DNA of 64,000 bases from Erwinia pyri (GTDB lineage: Bacteria; Pseudomonadota; Gammaproteobacteria; Enterobacterales; Enterobacteriaceae): assembly GCF_030758455.1 (NCBI RefSeq), contig NZ_CP132353.1, forward strand, positions 4,030,001-4,094,000, given 5' to 3'. Below, piece by piece: positions 17,481-28,229 of the stretch; position 1 is the stretch's first letter; each line of letters starts with the position of its first letter. A program made the translations under genes and the position numbers. Under the pieces are notes generated by a model. It saw only the letters and a list, made by a program, of their open reading frames with translations, was not told the origin of the DNA and searched no databases.

Positions 17481-19025
17481 TTAACGGAAAACAGTGATCG
17501 CTTCTACCAGACGCGTTGCCTGATGGGTCATCCGTCCGGATGCCTGTGCGCCCTCTTCTACCCGGGCCGCATTCTGATGGGTAATATTATCGAGATCCTC
17601 TACCGCCAGGCTGACTTCACTTAGCGCCGTCGCCTGCTCGGAAGTCGCCGCGCTGATCTGCGCAATCAGCGTGGTCACGTTCTGTACCTGCGAAACAATG
17701 TTATCCATAGTTTGTCCGGCATCGTTAACGTGTTCGCTGCCCAGCCGCACTTTGGTGGCGCTGTTCTCCACCAGATTCTTGATCTCGCTGGCGGCTTTGG
17801 CGCTGCGCTGCGCCAGGCTGCGGACCTCGCCAGCCACCACCGCAAAGCCTTTGCCCTGCTCACCGGCGCGCGCGGCCTCCACGGCCGCATTCAGCGCCAG
17901 AATATTGGTCTGAAAGGCGATGCCGTCAATCACACTGGTAATGCTGGCAATTTTCTTCGAGCTTTCGGCGATTTCGGCCATCATGGTGACCATCTCTTTC
18001 ATCGCTTTGCCGCCCTTGCTGGCCACATCACTGGTGCTTTTCGACAGTGAATTCACCTGCTGCGCCGTTTCGGTATTACTTTGCACCGTCGCGGTCATCT
18101 CATTCATCGTGGCGGCAGTCTGCTGTACGTTAGCCGCCGCCTGTTCTGTACGACGGCTCAGCTCATTGTTGCCCTGCGCTATCGCATCACTGGCGCTGAG
18201 CACGTTGATCGCCTGACCGCTGACATCATCCACCAGCCAGCGGAACATCAGGCCCAACTGATCGATCGCCCGTAGCGTGGTACCGACTTCATCCACATGA
18301 TCGACCTGGTCAACCTGATGGCTGGCGCCCGTTGCCACGCGCAGCGCCTGCTGGCACATCTTTTCAATCGGACGCGAAATCTTCTGCTCCAGCCAGGCCG
18401 AAGTCAGAATCAGTAACAGCGCCATGATGCCGCTGAAAATAGCCAGAGATTGCACAGGCAGACCCAACATCCAGACGGCCGCTAATGAAAGAGGTAACAG
18501 AGCAATCAGGGTTGTACGGATACGCCAGCGCAGCGGCAGCGTTTTGAGCAGGGATGCCCAGCGCAATATGCCGGTTCTGACCAGCAGTCCTTTATGGAAA
18601 CGCCACCCTTTACGTTTGCCCTCGCGGAATTCGCGGTAAAGCCGTTCGGTTGCCTGAATTTCCTGCGCGGTGGGTTTAATGCGCACGGACATAAAGCCCT
18701 GCACTTTGCCCTCTCTGACCACAGGAATGGCATTAGCCCGTACCCAGTAGTAGTCGCCATTCTTACGGCGATTCTTCACCAGTGCCGTCCAGGGCTCACC
18801 CAGTTTCAGCGTTGCCCACATATCCTCGAAGACCTCTGACGGCATATCAGGATGCCGCACTATGTTATGCGGCTGGCCGTTAATCTCTTCCGGCGTAAAG
18901 CCGCTAATTTCAATAAACGCATCATTGGCATAAGTGATGTGACTACTGGTATCAGTAATCGTCATCAGTGTAGCCCGATCGTCAAACATATACTCTTGCT
19001 GAGTGACGGGTAAATTTGTACGCAT
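17481..19025 (-). CDS. aer: Aerotaxis receptor Aer-like methyl-accepting chemotaxis protein
   Basis: The 514-residue protein matches E. coli Aer in layout. It has an N-terminal FAD-binding PAS domain (about 10-120) with GQPHNIVRHPDMP and KNRRKNGDYYWVRANA, a hydrophobic hairpin (about 170-212), a HAMP region, and a signalling domain with the invariant hairpin tip (FQTNILALNAAVEAARAGEQGKGFAVVAGEVR, near 370-400). It has no periplasmic ligand domain. It senses redox/oxygen through PAS-FAD and signals to CheA. The remaining chemotaxis genes are elsewhere. Confidence 0.93.
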   Translation of the reverse strand: MRTNLPVTQQEYMFDDRATLMTITDTSSHITYANDAFIEISGFTPEEINGQPHNIVRHPDMPSEVFEDMWATLKLGEPWTALVKNRRKNGDYYWVRANAIPVVREGKVQGFMSVRIKPTAQEIQATERLYREFREGKRKGWRFHKGLLVRTGILRWASLLKTLPLRWRIRTTLIALLPLSLAAVWMLGLPVQSLAIFSGIMALLLILTSAWLEQKISRPIEKMCQQALRVATGASHQVDQVDHVDEVGTTLRAIDQLGLMFRWLVDDVSGQAINVLSASDAIAQGNNELSRRTEQAAANVQQTAATMNEMTATVQSNTETAQQVNSLSKSTSDVASKGGKAMKEMVTMMAEIAESSKKIASITSVIDGIAFQTNILALNAAVEAARAGEQGKGFAVVAGEVRSLAQRSAKAASEIKNLVENSATKVRLGSEHVNDAGQTMDNIVSQVQNVTTLIAQISAATSEQATALSEVSLAVEDLDNITHQNAARVEEGAQASGRMTHQATRLVEAITVFR

Positions 19026-19324
19026 GAATGGATACCCTTGAGGCTGCCGCCTGAATTGACTTAGTAAGATAAATTACGGTTTTTTATATTTTCGGCGGCT
19101 GAGGAGTGAACTTTAGCGGCCTGAAGGAAATTACGTGATTCTTGTCGCAAAACGGGAATCCAGGCGGGGCGTGCATTGCGCAGAAAACGAACCGGTTCCA
19201 GAGCAGAGATACCCCTGCATCTGCCAGGTCATTATTATCAAGAGGAACTTCAGGATATTGCGGAGATATCTTTGCAGAAGAGCAGCGACTGGAAAAAAAA
19301 GCGGGGAAACTGAAGGTTATTAAA
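19026..19324. other. Intergenic region upstream of aer
   Basis: Holds the aer promoter on the minus strand. Short open frames on the plus strand (19135-19333) have no ribosome site or family resemblance and I do not call them. Confidence 0.35.
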
Positions 19325-19360
19325 GGGTGCTGAGGGCGGGTTTTCCTGCCCTCAGCACCC
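19325..19360 (-). terminator. gltP terminator, 13-bp perfect hairpin
   Basis: GGGTGCTGAGGGC (19325-19337) and GCCCTCAGCACCC (19348-19360) form a perfect 13-bp stem with a 10-base loop. On the minus strand TTTAATAA follows, so it ends the gltP message. Confidence 0.8.
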
Positions 19361-19368
19361 GCTTATCA

Positions 19369-20670
19369 TCAGGTTGCTGGCGCGAATTTCTTCATTTTTG
19401 ATTCATATTCCACAGCCTGTTTAGCATCGAACTGGTTTTCCCATTTGGCAATAACCAGCACGGCCAGCGCATTCCCCACCACGTTCAGCGCGGTACGCGC
19501 CATGTCCATGATGCGGTCTACGCCAGCAATAAACGCCAGGCCTTCCAGAGGAATACCTACGCTGCCCAGCGTAGCCAGCAGCACCACAAAGGAGACGCCC
19601 GGTACGCCCGCGATGCCCTTTGAGGTCACCATCAGCGTCAGTACCAGCACGATTTCCTGCCCCACAGAGAGGTCGATACCGTAAAGCTGAGCGATAAAGA
19701 TGGCCGCGATGCTTTGGTACAGCGTTGACCCGTCCAGGTTAAAGGAGTAACCGGTCGGCACCACAAAGCTGGTGATCGATTTCGGCGCACCATAGGCTTC
19801 CATCTTCTCCATGATACGCGGCAGCACGGTTTCCGAACTGGAGGTGGAGTAAGCGAGGATCAGCTCATCTTTCAGAATCCGCATCAGCGTGGTGATACGC
19901 AGTTTGCAGAGCCGCGCTACGGCACCCAGCACCACAAAAGCAAAGAACAGGATCGCGACATAGACCAGGATAACCAGCTTCGCTAACGGCCAGAGCGAGG
20001 CGAAACCGAAGTTGGCGATAGTCACCGAAATCAGCGCAAACACCCCAATCGGCGCGTAACGCATGATCATATGCGTGACTTTAAACATCGCTTCAGAGGT
20101 AGAGCGGAACACCTTCAGCAACGGATCGCGGTGTTCGGCAGGCAGCGAAGAGAGCCCCAATCCAAACAGCACCGAGAAGAAGATGATCGGCAGCATGTCG
20201 CCTTTGGCGATGGCGGCAAAGATATTCTGCGGGATCAGCGACAGAATGGTGGTGACCAGGCTGTGCGCCCCGCCCTGCACCTGCGCCGTGGTTGCTTCAT
20301 ACTTAGAGATGTCCACCGTTGCCAGCGTCGACATATCAATGCCGTAGCCGGGTTGAAACACGTTCGCCAGGGTAATGCCTACCACAATGGCAATGGTGGT
20401 TATCACTTCAAAATAGACGATGGTTTTTACGCCAATGCGCCCGAGTTTTTTTGCATCGCCCACGCCGGCAATACCGACGATCAGCGTGGAGATAACGATG
20501 GGTACCACTATCATTTTGATCAGGTGAATAAAGATGTCACCGGCCGGGCTGAGAATGTTAGTGATTAACCATTCACGTTCTCCCGGCTGGTTATGCAATA
20601 TAGCGCCGACGATGATCCCCAGTACTAACGCCGTCAGTATTTGCCAGGCAAGGCTGAATTTTGCTTTCAT
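19369..20670 (-). CDS. gltP: Glutamate/aspartate:proton symporter GltP
   Basis: The 433-residue protein is close to E. coli GltP throughout (FSLAWQILTALVLGIIVG, SPAGDIFIHLIKMIVVPIVISTLIVGIAGVGDAKKLGRIG). Family landmarks are the serine-rich hairpin TSSSETVLPR, the substrate motif with NLDGST, and ATLGSVGIPLEGL. It has eight membrane helices plus two re-entrant loops and imports glutamate and aspartate with protons. In E. coli gltP also lies close to acs-actP, so this is conserved synteny. It is transcribed divergently from acs. Confidence 0.95.
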   Translation of the reverse strand: MKAKFSLAWQILTALVLGIIVGAILHNQPGEREWLITNILSPAGDIFIHLIKMIVVPIVISTLIVGIAGVGDAKKLGRIGVKTIVYFEVITTIAIVVGITLANVFQPGYGIDMSTLATVDISKYEATTAQVQGGAHSLVTTILSLIPQNIFAAIAKGDMLPIIFFSVLFGLGLSSLPAEHRDPLLKVFRSTSEAMFKVTHMIMRYAPIGVFALISVTIANFGFASLWPLAKLVILVYVAILFFAFVVLGAVARLCKLRITTLMRILKDELILAYSTSSSETVLPRIMEKMEAYGAPKSITSFVVPTGYSFNLDGSTLYQSIAAIFIAQLYGIDLSVGQEIVLVLTLMVTSKGIAGVPGVSFVVLLATLGSVGIPLEGLAFIAGVDRIMDMARTALNVVGNALAVLVIAKWENQFDAKQAVEYESKMKKFAPAT

Positions 20671-21199
20671 AACTTGTCTTTTTCCTTAACAAAACCCGTT
20701 CTCCGCGCAGGTTGGCGGAATGAATCACTCTCAAGGGGAGTAGGCCGATGTCGGCTAATTCGCGGATAATGGATGGTTGAAACCTGAATTTCAGGCGCGT
20801 AATCAGTACCATTTTCACTGGTATAAATGCAACCCTAAGCGACATGTGGCTACTTTATGGGCAGGGAACAGGATAAAGCTCTGAAACGCCCCCACTTATA
20901 GTAACCTGTTGTTATACTTAGAAATAATTGCATCTTATTAAGCATATCTATGCAATTTGTGTCATTGAGCTGAAATAAAGACAGGTTTCAGTTGTCTCTT
21001 TTATGACCAGTGATTTTCGCTGATGCGCCGCTTTGGTGGACAAAAAGGCGAAAAGGTTCCAGCTTCTGGGGGCCGTTCAGAGCCATTTCATGCGCTGAAT
21101 CATGACGTGATCTGTGGCGCAAAAAGCAAACAAAACTCCCCGGCTCGCTTTAATTAACCTTTGATTGACATATCATTAACATCTTCAAGGAGATTTGCC
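20671..21199. promoter_or_regulatory. Divergent regulatory region of gltP and acs
   Basis: This 529-base gap carries promoters for both genes. In E. coli acs is activated by CRP here, but I see only weak CRP-like half sites (for example TGTGTC near 20958 and GTGATC near 21108) and no perfect box, so I mark no operator. A clear Shine-Dalgarno AAGGAGAT (21187-21194) precedes acs. Confidence 0.5.
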
Positions 21200-23155
21200 A
21201 TGAGCCAACAACACCGACATCCTGTTCCCGCCAATATTGCGGAAAATACCCTGATCACTGCTCAGCAGTACCAGTCCATGTATCAACAGTCTGTCCAGGA
21301 CCCAGAGGCGTTCTGGGGCGAACAAGGCAAAATACTCGACTGGATCAAACCCTTTTCTGCGGTGAAGAACACCTCGTTCGCGCCGGGTAATATTTCGATC
21401 CGCTGGTATGAGGATGGCACGCTGAACCTGGCGGCTAACTGCCTTGACCGTCATCTGCACAACCGTGGCGATCATCCCGCCATTATCTGGGAAGGCGATG
21501 ATGCTAATGAGAGTAAAACGCTGACATTCCGCGAGCTTCATCGTGAAGTCTGTCGCTTTGCCAACTCCCTGACCGAGCTTGGGGTGAATAAAGGCGATGT
21601 GGTGGCTATCTATATGCCGATGGTGCCGGAAGCTGCGGTTGCCATGCTGGCCTGCGCGCGCATTGGTGCGGTGCACTCGGTGATTTTTGGCGGCTTTTCC
21701 CCGGAGGCGGTGGCGGGCCGCATTATTGATTCCAGCGCGAAGCTGGTGATCACCGCCGATGAAGGGGTTCGTGCCGGCCGTACTATCCCGCTTAAAAAGA
21801 ATGTTGATGATGCGCTGGCTAATCCCGGCGTTAAGACCATTACCAATGTGGTGGTGTTCAGGCGCACCGGCAAAGAGACGGGCTGGGTTAATGGCCGCGA
21901 CGTCTGGTGGCATGAGTTAATGAACAAGGCCAGCGCGCACCATCAGCCGGAAGAGATGAACGCGGAAGATCCGCTGTTTATCCTTTATACCTCAGGTTCT
22001 ACCGGCAAACCCAAAGGGGTCTTGCACACCACCGGCGGTTATCTGGTCTATGCAGCCACCACCTTTAAATATGTTTTTGATTACCATCCTGAAGATATCT
22101 ACTGGTGCACCGCTGATGTGGGCTGGATAACCGGCCACAGCTACCTGCTGTATGGCCCGCTGGCCTGCGGCGCGACCACGCTGATGTTCGAGGGGGTGCC
22201 AAACTGGCCGAAACCGAGCCGGATGGCAGAAGTCGTCGATAAACACAAAGTGACCCTGCTCTATACCGCCCCTACCGCCATTCGCGCCCTGATGGCCGAA
22301 GGCGACAAAGCGATTGCCGGAACCGATCGCTCCAGCCTGCGCATTATGGGTTCAGTGGGAGAACCGATTAACCCGGAAGCGTGGGAGTGGTATTACAACA
22401 AAATTGGTGACGGACGCTGCCCGATTGTGGATACCTGGTGGCAGACCGAAACGGGCGGCTTTATGATCACCCCGCTGCCTGGCGCAACCGAACTGAAAGC
22501 GGGTTCAGCGACCAAACCCTTCTTCGGCGTACAGCCTGCTCTGGTAGACAATGAAGGGCACGCTCAGGAAGGCGCCTGTGAAGGCAACCTGGTGATTGTG
22601 GACTCCTGGCCGGGCCAGGCCCGCACCCTGTATGGCGATCACGACCGCTTTGAACAGACTTACTTCTCTACCTTCAAAAATATGTACTTCAGCGGTGACG
22701 GCGCACGCCGGGACGAGGATGGTTACTACTGGATCACCGGACGGGTTGACGATGTGCTGAACGTTTCAGGCCATCGCCTTGGCACGGCAGAGATCGAATC
22801 GGCGCTGGTGTCGCACCCGAAAATTGCCGAGGCTGCCGTGGTAGGGATCCAGCACAGCATCAAAGGCCAGGCGATTTATGCCTATATCACCCTGAACAGC
22901 GGCGAAGAGCCCTCTGCTGAGCTTTATACCGAGGTGCGTAACTGGGTGCGCAAAGAGATTGGTCCGATTGCCACGCCGGATGTGCTGCACTGGACCGACT
23001 CGCTGCCGAAAACCCGCTCGGGCAAGATTATGCGCCGCATCCTGCGCAAAATTGCCTCGGGCGATACCAGTAATCTGGGCGACACCTCCACGCTGGCCGA
23101 TCCTGGCGTCGTGGAGAAACTGCTCGAAGAGAAGCAGTCCATTAAAATGCCGTAA
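21200..23155 (+). CDS. acs: Acetyl-CoA synthetase
   Basis: The 651-residue enzyme is co-linear with E. coli Acs (652). I chose the ATG at 21200 because it has AAGGAGAT upstream and matches the E. coli N-terminus; an in-frame ATG at 21161 has no ribosome site. Landmarks are the P-loop [19 protein letters not shown], the hinge and CoA region [23 protein letters not shown], and SGKIMRR with the acetylation-regulated catalytic lysine. It activates acetate to acetyl-CoA through acetyl-AMP in the cytoplasm. yjcH and actP follow and form the acetate-scavenging unit. Confidence 0.97.
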   Translation: MSQQHRHPVPANIAENTLITAQQYQSMYQQSVQDPEAFWGEQGKILDWIKPFSAVKNTSFAPGNISIRWYEDGTLNLAANCLDRHLHNRGDHPAIIWEGDDANESKTLTFRELHREVCRFANSLTELGVNKGDVVAIYMPMVPEAAVAMLACARIGAVHSVIFGGFSPEAVAGRIIDSSAKLVITADEGVRAGRTIPLKKNVDDALANPGVKTITNVVVFRRTGKETGWVNGRDVWWHELMNKASAHHQPEEMNAEDPLFILYTSGSTGKPKGVLHTTGGYLVYAATTFKYVFDYHPEDIYWCTADVGWITGHSYLLYGPLACGATTLMFEGVPNWPKPSRMAEVVDKHKVTLLYTAPTAIRALMAEGDKAIAGTDRSSLRIMGSVGEPINPEAWEWYYNKIGDGRCPIVDTWWQTETGGFMITPLPGATELKAGSATKPFFGVQPALVDNEGHAQEGACEGNLVIVDSWPGQARTLYGDHDRFEQTYFSTFKNMYFSGDGARRDEDGYYWITGRVDDVLNVSGHRLGTAEIESALVSHPKIAEAAVVGIQHSIKGQAIYAYITLNSGEEPSAELYTEVRNWVRKEIGPIATPDVLHWTDSLPKTRSGKIMRRILRKIASGDTSNLGDTSTLADPGVVEKLLEEKQSIKMP

Positions 23156-23190
23156 AGGCAGAGAGTTTAAATAGCGTCATAGCGGTAAAC

Positions 23191-23226
23191 GGGCAGCGTA
23201 ATAAAAAGAAGTTAATAACGCTGCCC
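23191..23226. repeat. Inverted repeat between acs and yjcH
   Basis: GGGCAGCGT (23191-23199) pairs with ACGCTGCCC (23218-23226). The hairpin may attenuate read-through or stabilise the acs part of the transcript, making acs levels differ from yjcH-actP. No T-run follows, so it is not called a terminator. Confidence 0.5.
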
Positions 23227-23392
23227 ATTATTCATTTCACTAACAGTCATTGAATGTTTTAAACCTATCCTGCCGACCCTGAATAATTCGAGGTTTGGTG
23301 CTGCGAACGTATTCCTGGAGCCTGCTCCAGGGCACATTCGTGCACTATCCGCAGCCTGAAATATGACGGGAAATACCCCTGGAGACTCTGTG

Positions 23393-23704
23393 ATGAATGA
23401 CATTATTTATCAACGGATAGAAAAGAGTGCACGCTTTAAAGAACTGGTGAGAAAGCGCCAGGCCTTTGCCACTCTGCTCTCCGTTATCATGCTTATTCTG
23501 TATGTGGGCTTTATTCTGCTGATTGCCTTTGCGCCCGGCTGGCTGGGTACGCCGCTACATGCCGGAACCAACGTTACCCGGGGTATTCCGATTGGCGTGG
23601 GGCTTATTGTGATCTCTTTTGTACTGACAGGCGTTTACGTCTGGCGCGCTAACGGTGAATTTGACCGTTTAACCCGTGAGTTGCTGAATGAGGTAAAAGG
23701 ATGA
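23393..23704 (+). CDS. yjcH: DUF485 inner-membrane protein YjcH
   Basis: The 103-residue protein (E. coli 104) starts [19 protein letters not shown] and has two membrane helices (about 25-45 and 62-85) with the conserved [25 protein letters not shown] between. I chose the ATG at 23393; the frame opens ten codons earlier. It overlaps actP by four bases (ATGA), so the two are translationally coupled. Function is linked to acetate uptake by ActP, but the mechanism is unknown. Confidence 0.95.
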   Translation: MNDIIYQRIEKSARFKELVRKRQAFATLLSVIMLILYVGFILLIAFAPGWLGTPLHAGTNVTRGIPIGVGLIVISFVLTGVYVWRANGEFDRLTRELLNEVKG

Positions 23705-25359
23705 AATATCGTCATCTGTTATTTAGCCTGCCCGCTCTTTTGCCTTTTACCGCGCTGGCTGCCGATGCAATAACCGGCGCGGTGGAGAAGCAGCCGACCA
23801 ATTACGAAGCGATAATTATGTTTATTATCTTCGTGGCGGCTACGCTCGGCATTACTTACTGGGCCTCTAAACGCACCCGTTCCCGCAATGATTATTATAC
23901 GGCCGGCGGCAATATCACCGGCTTCCAGAACGGACTGGCCATGGCGGGTGACTTTATGTCAGCCGCCTCTTTTTTGGGCATCTCCGCGCTGGTTTATACC
24001 TCTGGTTACGACGGACTGATCTACTCGCTGGGCTTCCTGGTGGGCTGGCCGATTATTCTGTTTCTGATTGCCGAACGCCTGCGTAATCTTGGACGCTATA
24101 CCTTTGCTGACGTGGCCTCTTACCGCCTGAAGCAGTTGCCGATCCGCACGCTTTCCGCCTGCGGCTCGCTGGTGGTTGTCGCGCTCTATCTTATTGCTCA
24201 GATGGTAGGCGCAGGCAAACTCATCCAGCTGCTGTTTGGCCTGGATTACCACATTGCGGTGGTGCTGGTAGGAATATTGATGGTGCTCTACGTGCTGTTC
24301 GGCGGCATGCTGGCCACCACCTGGGTACAGATTATTAAAGCCGTACTGCTGCTGTTTGGCGCCAGCTTTATGGCGATTATGGTAATGAAGACGGTAGGTT
24401 TCAGCTTTAATAACCTGTTTACCCAGGCGATGGCTGTGCACCCGAAAGGCATTGAGATCATGCGGCCTGGCGGGCTGGTGCACGACCCCATCTCCGCCCT
24501 GTCGTTGGGGCTGGGGCTGATGTTTGGTACCGCCGGTCTGCCGCACATTCTGATGCGCTTCTTCACCGTCAGCGACGCCCGCGAAGCGCGTAAAAGCGTC
24601 TTCTACGCCACCGGATTCATGGGCTATTTCTACTTCCTGACCTTTATTATTGGCTTTGGCGCTATCCTGCTGGTCGGCGCTAATCCCGCCTTTAAGGATG
24701 CCAGCGGCCTGCTGATTGGGGGGAATAACATGGCGGCGGTGCATCTTGCCGATGCAGTGGGCGGCAGCCTGTTCCTGGGCTTTATCTCCGCCGTTGCCTT
24801 CGCCACCATTCTGGCGGTGGTGGCTGGCCTGACGCTGGCAGGCGCATCTGCGGTTTCGCACGATCTCTACGCCAGCGTGTTCCGCAAAGGTCAGGCGACC
24901 GAGCTGCAGGAGCTGCGGGTTTCCAAAATCACCGTGGTGCTGCTGGGATTTGTCGCTATCACGCTGGGGATTTTGTTCGAGAAGCAGAACATCGCCTTTA
25001 TGGTTGGGCTGGCGTTCTCGATTGCCGCCAGCTGTAACTTCCCGATTATCCTGCTGTCGATGTACTGGTCGAAGCTGACCACGCGCGGCGCGATGATTGG
25101 CGGCTGGCTGGGGCTGATCACCGCCATTGTGCTGATGGTGCTTGGACCGACTGTCTGGGTACAGGTGCTGGGCAATGCCAAACCGATCTATCCGTATGAG
25201 TATCCGGCGCTCTTCTCGATGCTGGCGGCCTTTATTGGCACCTGGCTCTTCTCGGTCACCGATCATTCCGTATCGGGCGCACAGGAGCGTCAGCGCTTCC
25301 AGGCACAGTTTGTTCGTTCACAGACGGGTGTGGGCATTGAGGGCGGCAAGGCGCACTGA
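23701..25359 (+). CDS. actP: Acetate permease ActP (cation/acetate symporter)
   Basis: The 552-residue protein (E. coli 549) has a cleavable signal peptide (residues 1-20, ALAADA), then about 13 membrane helices of the sodium:solute symporter fold. The stretches [21 protein letters not shown] and [21 protein letters not shown] are diagnostic. It imports acetate and glycolate at low concentration, feeding Acs. It overlaps yjcH by four bases. Confidence 0.96.
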   Translation: MKYRHLLFSLPALLPFTALAADAITGAVEKQPTNYEAIIMFIIFVAATLGITYWASKRTRSRNDYYTAGGNITGFQNGLAMAGDFMSAASFLGISALVYTSGYDGLIYSLGFLVGWPIILFLIAERLRNLGRYTFADVASYRLKQLPIRTLSACGSLVVVALYLIAQMVGAGKLIQLLFGLDYHIAVVLVGILMVLYVLFGGMLATTWVQIIKAVLLLFGASFMAIMVMKTVGFSFNNLFTQAMAVHPKGIEIMRPGGLVHDPISALSLGLGLMFGTAGLPHILMRFFTVSDAREARKSVFYATGFMGYFYFLTFIIGFGAILLVGANPAFKDASGLLIGGNNMAAVHLADAVGGSLFLGFISAVAFATILAVVAGLTLAGASAVSHDLYASVFRKGQATELQELRVSKITVVLLGFVAITLGILFEKQNIAFMVGLAFSIAASCNFPIILLSMYWSKLTTRGAMIGGWLGLITAIVLMVLGPTVWVQVLGNAKPIYPYEYPALFSMLAAFIGTWLFSVTDHSVSGAQERQRFQAQFVRSQTGVGIEGGKAH

Positions 25360-25372
25360 GTCAAGCTAAGAG

Positions 25373-25394
25373 GGGCGGATCGAACGATCCGCCC
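25373..25394. terminator. Bidirectional hairpin between actP and yfaZ
   Basis: GGGCGGATCG (25373-25382) and CGATCCGCCC (25385-25394) form a 10-bp stem with a 2-base AA gap in the loop. It lies between two convergent genes. T-runs are weak on both sides, so termination strength is uncertain. Confidence 0.55.
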
Positions 25395-25400
25395 TGTGCA

Positions 25401-25946
25401 TCAGAAGTGAACTGAAGCACCTACATAAGGGCCATCGGCAATGACGTTATCTTTACGACCGTCTTTGCCGTTCAGGCTCATGTATTTATAACCTACACGC
25501 ACATCAACCAGAGAGATTGGCTGGAAGCTGACGCCGCCTGACGCTTCCTGGTAGTCATCGATGTGGCTGGAGAAGGCGTCCGGAGAGTAGTAGTACTCAC
25601 CGTAAATGTTGAACATTTTGGTCACAGGCACCCGCACGCCGCCGCCGACCGCAACGGCATAGCCATCTTTGCTGTCAGTAGGGTTTGTGGACATCACTTT
25701 CACGCCAGGGGAGAGGAACACATCGCCAACGGCGACGTTGTAGCCCAGACCCAGGCTCTCTACGTTGCCGTCATGATCGCTGCGCAGCCAGTCGCCTGAA
25801 AGCGCGAAGCCTGGCGAGTTAGTCCCCAGCCCTACACGCACGTGGGTGTAATCTTCACCGACGTTAACGCCGCCATCGATTGCCTGCGCGGATCCTGCCA
25901 GCGCCAGAAGCGCCAGTGCGCCTGCGGTAGTTGCCACTGCTTTCAT
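25401..25946 (-). CDS. yfaZ: YfaZ family outer-membrane protein
   Basis: With the start at 25946 (AGGAG nine bases upstream) the protein is 181 residues, begins with a signal peptide MKAVATTAGALALLALAGSAQA and ends in Phe, as beta-barrel proteins do. EYYYSPDAFSSHIDDYQEA and ADGPYVGASVHF match YfaZ. The frame extends 32 codons upstream without a start signal. It is probably a small eight-stranded barrel or porin-like protein. Its cargo is unknown. In E. coli yfaZ lies at another chromosomal place. Confidence 0.88.
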   Translation of the reverse strand: MKAVATTAGALALLALAGSAQAIDGGVNVGEDYTHVRVGLGTNSPGFALSGDWLRSDHDGNVESLGLGYNVAVGDVFLSPGVKVMSTNPTDSKDGYAVAVGGGVRVPVTKMFNIYGEYYYSPDAFSSHIDDYQEASGGVSFQPISLVDVRVGYKYMSLNGKDGRKDNVIADGPYVGASVHF

Positions 25947-26091
25947 TTTTTTTCTCCTGATGAATTTACTCACGCCTTTATCGGGCGGCTTCGCAGAGTA
26001 AACTAACTGTGGCCTGAATAAAATGAGAGAGGGCCTTATCACTGGAGAATTTAGTTAACATTACAAATCATCTGGTAACAGGATGTGTCCC

Positions 26092-26790
26092 TCAGACCGC
26101 TGCCCAGAGCAAATGCCCGATTGCAGGCGCAATCACCACGGTCACCACGCCAGAGAGCATCATCACCAGGCTTGAGACTACGCCCTCTTCCTGGCCCAGC
26201 TCATAAGCACGCGCCGTTCCCGCCCCATGAGAAGCCGCGCCGAACCCGGCACCTTTTGCCATCCCCTGTTTTACCGCCAGCCTGATAAACAGCAGATCGC
26301 CCACCGCCATGCCAAATACGCCGGTGATCACCACAAACAGGGCGACGAGGTCGGGTTGACCGCCAAGCTGTTTAGCCGCAGCAAGCGCAAATGGTGTGGT
26401 GATGGAACGCACCGCCAAGCTGCGCTGGATCTCCTCTGGCAGCGTCAGCAGCCGCGCCAGCCACACCGAGCTGAATATGGCCACGGTTGTGGCGGTGATA
26501 ACGCCTGCGGTTAACGACATCCAGTGACGCCTGATAATGGCCAGATTCTCATAGACCGGCACGGCAAAGGCGAGCGTGGCGGGTCCCAGCAACCACAGCA
26601 GCCAGTGGCTCTCACCAATATAGTTCTGCCACGAGATGTGCGTGACCAGCAGCAGCGCCACCAGGATCAGCGGCGTCATCACCAGTGGCATCAGCAGCAG
26701 CTTGTGCCAGCGGCGGTAGAGACGCTTATTGAGGAAATAGATGCACACCGTGGCAATCAGGCAGAGAATGCTGATAAGGAAGCTGGTCAT
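26092..26790 (-). CDS. CidB/LrgB family membrane protein
   Basis: The 232-residue protein has about seven membrane helices and LrgB-family motifs (FLISILCLIATV at the start, SITTPFALAAAKQLGG, GAASHGAGTARAYELGQEEGVVSSL). It pairs with the upstream CidA-like gene, overlapping it by four bases. CidA/CidB systems are linked to murein hydrolase control or to export/import of small organic acids such as pyruvate. E. coli relative: YohK. Confidence 0.9.
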   Translation of the reverse strand: MTSFLISILCLIATVCIYFLNKRLYRRWHKLLLMPLVMTPLILVALLLVTHISWQNYIGESHWLLWLLGPATLAFAVPVYENLAIIRRHWMSLTAGVITATTVAIFSSVWLARLLTLPEEIQRSLAVRSITTPFALAAAKQLGGQPDLVALFVVITGVFGMAVGDLLFIRLAVKQGMAKGAGFGAASHGAGTARAYELGQEEGVVSSLVMMLSGVVTVVIAPAIGHLLWAAV

Positions 26791-27212
26791 TGCGCGCCCC
26801 TTTTCTTCCGCTCTGCCAGCCAGATCTCCAGGCGATAAACCCGATCGACCACCAGCGCCGTCGCTGCCAGCACCAGCAAAGTGCTGAGGCCAATCACCAG
26901 CATAATCCGCCAGCCCTCCACCCGCAGTAGCTGGGAGTAGTTCACTACCGCAACCACGGCCGGAATAAAGAACAGCAGCATTTCGGCCAGCAGCCAGCGC
27001 GAGCCCGCCTTCACCCAGCCCAGCGGCAGCACGCGCAGCATGATTAAGGCCAGTAACAGCAGCATGCCGACGATGTTAGCAGGCAACGGCAGATGGAATC
27101 TCTCCACCAGCTGCTGGGCGACCAGAAAGAAGGCGATATAGAGTGCGACCTGAAGTGGAACCTGAACACGTTGCAGCCAACCCGTTCTTTGCGAGCTAAT
27201 GACCAACGCCAT
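26787..27212 (-). CDS. CidA/LrgA family holin-like membrane protein
   Basis: From the ATG at 27212 (GGGGAGAAG upstream) the protein has 141 residues and four membrane helices. It contains LPLPANIVGMLLLLALI, the LrgA signature. It is the first gene of the cidAB-like pair, with a four-base overlap to the second. The divergent LysR-type gene at 27315 is placed like cidR, which activates cidAB with acetate or pyruvate in Firmicutes. That fits the neighbouring acetate genes, but this is inference. Confidence 0.88.
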   Translation of the reverse strand: MALVISSQRTGWLQRVQVPLQVALYIAFFLVAQQLVERFHLPLPANIVGMLLLLALIMLRVLPLGWVKAGSRWLLAEMLLFFIPAVVAVVNYSQLLRVEGWRIMLVIGLSTLLVLAATALVVDRVYRLEIWLAERKKRGAQ

Positions 27213-27314
27213 ACTGACTTCTCCCCAAATGTAGTGAGCCACCAGTATAAAACGGTTACAAACAGTGAAAAAAATGACTTAATATTATTCAAACTATGCC
27301 GTACAGGAATGATT

Positions 27315-28229
27315 ATGGACGTTCGGGCCCTGCGCTATTTTGTCGAAGTGGTACGCCAGCAAAGCTTTACGCGGGCGGCGGAGCAACTTTATGTCACTCA
27401 GCCCACCATCAGTAAGATGCTCCGCCAGCTTGAGGATGAGCTGGGTTGCACGCTGCTGATCCGTGAGGGCCGCAAGCTGCATCTGACCGATACCGGTCAG
27501 GCGGTTTACCAGCGCGGGATGACCATCCTGCAGGAGTTCAAGCAGCTTGAAGCTGAGATCAGCGATATTAACGATTTGAAAACCGGCGAGCTGCGGTTAG
27601 GTATTCCGCCGATGGTGGGGATGCAGATTGCGGGTTCAATCTCCGCCTTTCGTCAGCGTTATCCCGGCGTGGAGCTGAAAATCTCTGAGTTTGGCGGCTT
27701 AACGGTCCAGCAGGCGGTGCTCTCCGGAAGCCTGGATATTGCGATGACCGCGCTGCCGGTTGCCGATGATTTGCCGCTTAACGCTTTGCCGCTGATGAGC
27801 CATCCGCTCTGCGTGCTGGTCCCGCGCACCAGGGAGTGGCTGCGGCGCACGCATATTCCGATTGCCGAGCTGGCCTCGCAACCTATCCTGATTTACAACG
27901 AAGAGTTCTCCCTCAATCGCCAGCTGATGAAGGCTTTTCAGTCCAGCGGCTTTACGCCGCAGATAGCCGTACGCAGCGGCCAGTGGGATTTTTTAGCGGC
28001 AATGGTGCAGGCCGGAATGGGTGTTGCCATTCTGCCGGAGCCGATCTGCCAGCGGCTGGATAAGAAGCACCTGCTCTGGCTGCCGCTGGAGTCCGACCTG
28101 GTCTGGAAGCTGGGGCTTATCTGGCGGGAAGGCAGCTATCTGTCAAAAAGCGCTCAGGCCTGGATCGCCTGCTGCCGCGAGTTCTGGCCCGGTCAGGCCC
28201 CGACGCTGTCGGTAGGGTCGAGGACCTGA
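27315..28229 (+). CDS. LysR-family regulator, CidR-like
   Basis: The 304-residue protein starts MDVRALRYFVEVVRQQSFTRAAEQLYVTQPTISKMLRQLE at 27315, with AGGA six bases upstream; the frame opens earlier but the family start is here. It has an N-terminal winged HTH (1-60) and an effector-binding domain (about 90-300). It is divergent from cidA/cidB-like genes with about 100 bp between, which points to direct control of them. Confidence 0.88.
   Translation: MDVRALRYFVEVVRQQSFTRAAEQLYVTQPTISKMLRQLEDELGCTLLIREGRKLHLTDTGQAVYQRGMTILQEFKQLEAEISDINDLKTGELRLGIPPMVGMQIAGSISAFRQRYPGVELKISEFGGLTVQQAVLSGSLDIAMTALPVADDLPLNALPLMSHPLCVLVPRTREWLRRTHIPIAELASQPILIYNEEFSLNRQLMKAFQSSGFTPQIAVRSGQWDFLAAMVQAGMGVAILPEPICQRLDKKHLLWLPLESDLVWKLGLIWREGSYLSKSAQAWIACCREFWPGQAPTLSVGSRT

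Noticed and set aside
19135..19333. Two overlapping 62-63 codon plus-strand frames upstream of aer
   Set aside because: Start codons lack ribosome sites and the two frames have no domain resemblance.
20958..21120. CRP-like half sites upstream of acs
   Set aside because: CRP control of acs is known in E. coli, but no site here approaches TGTGA-N6-TCACA closely enough to call.
23959..25266. 435-codon minus-strand open frame inside actP
   Set aside because: It is a shadow of the actP coding strand, rich in Gln/His, with no ribosome site.
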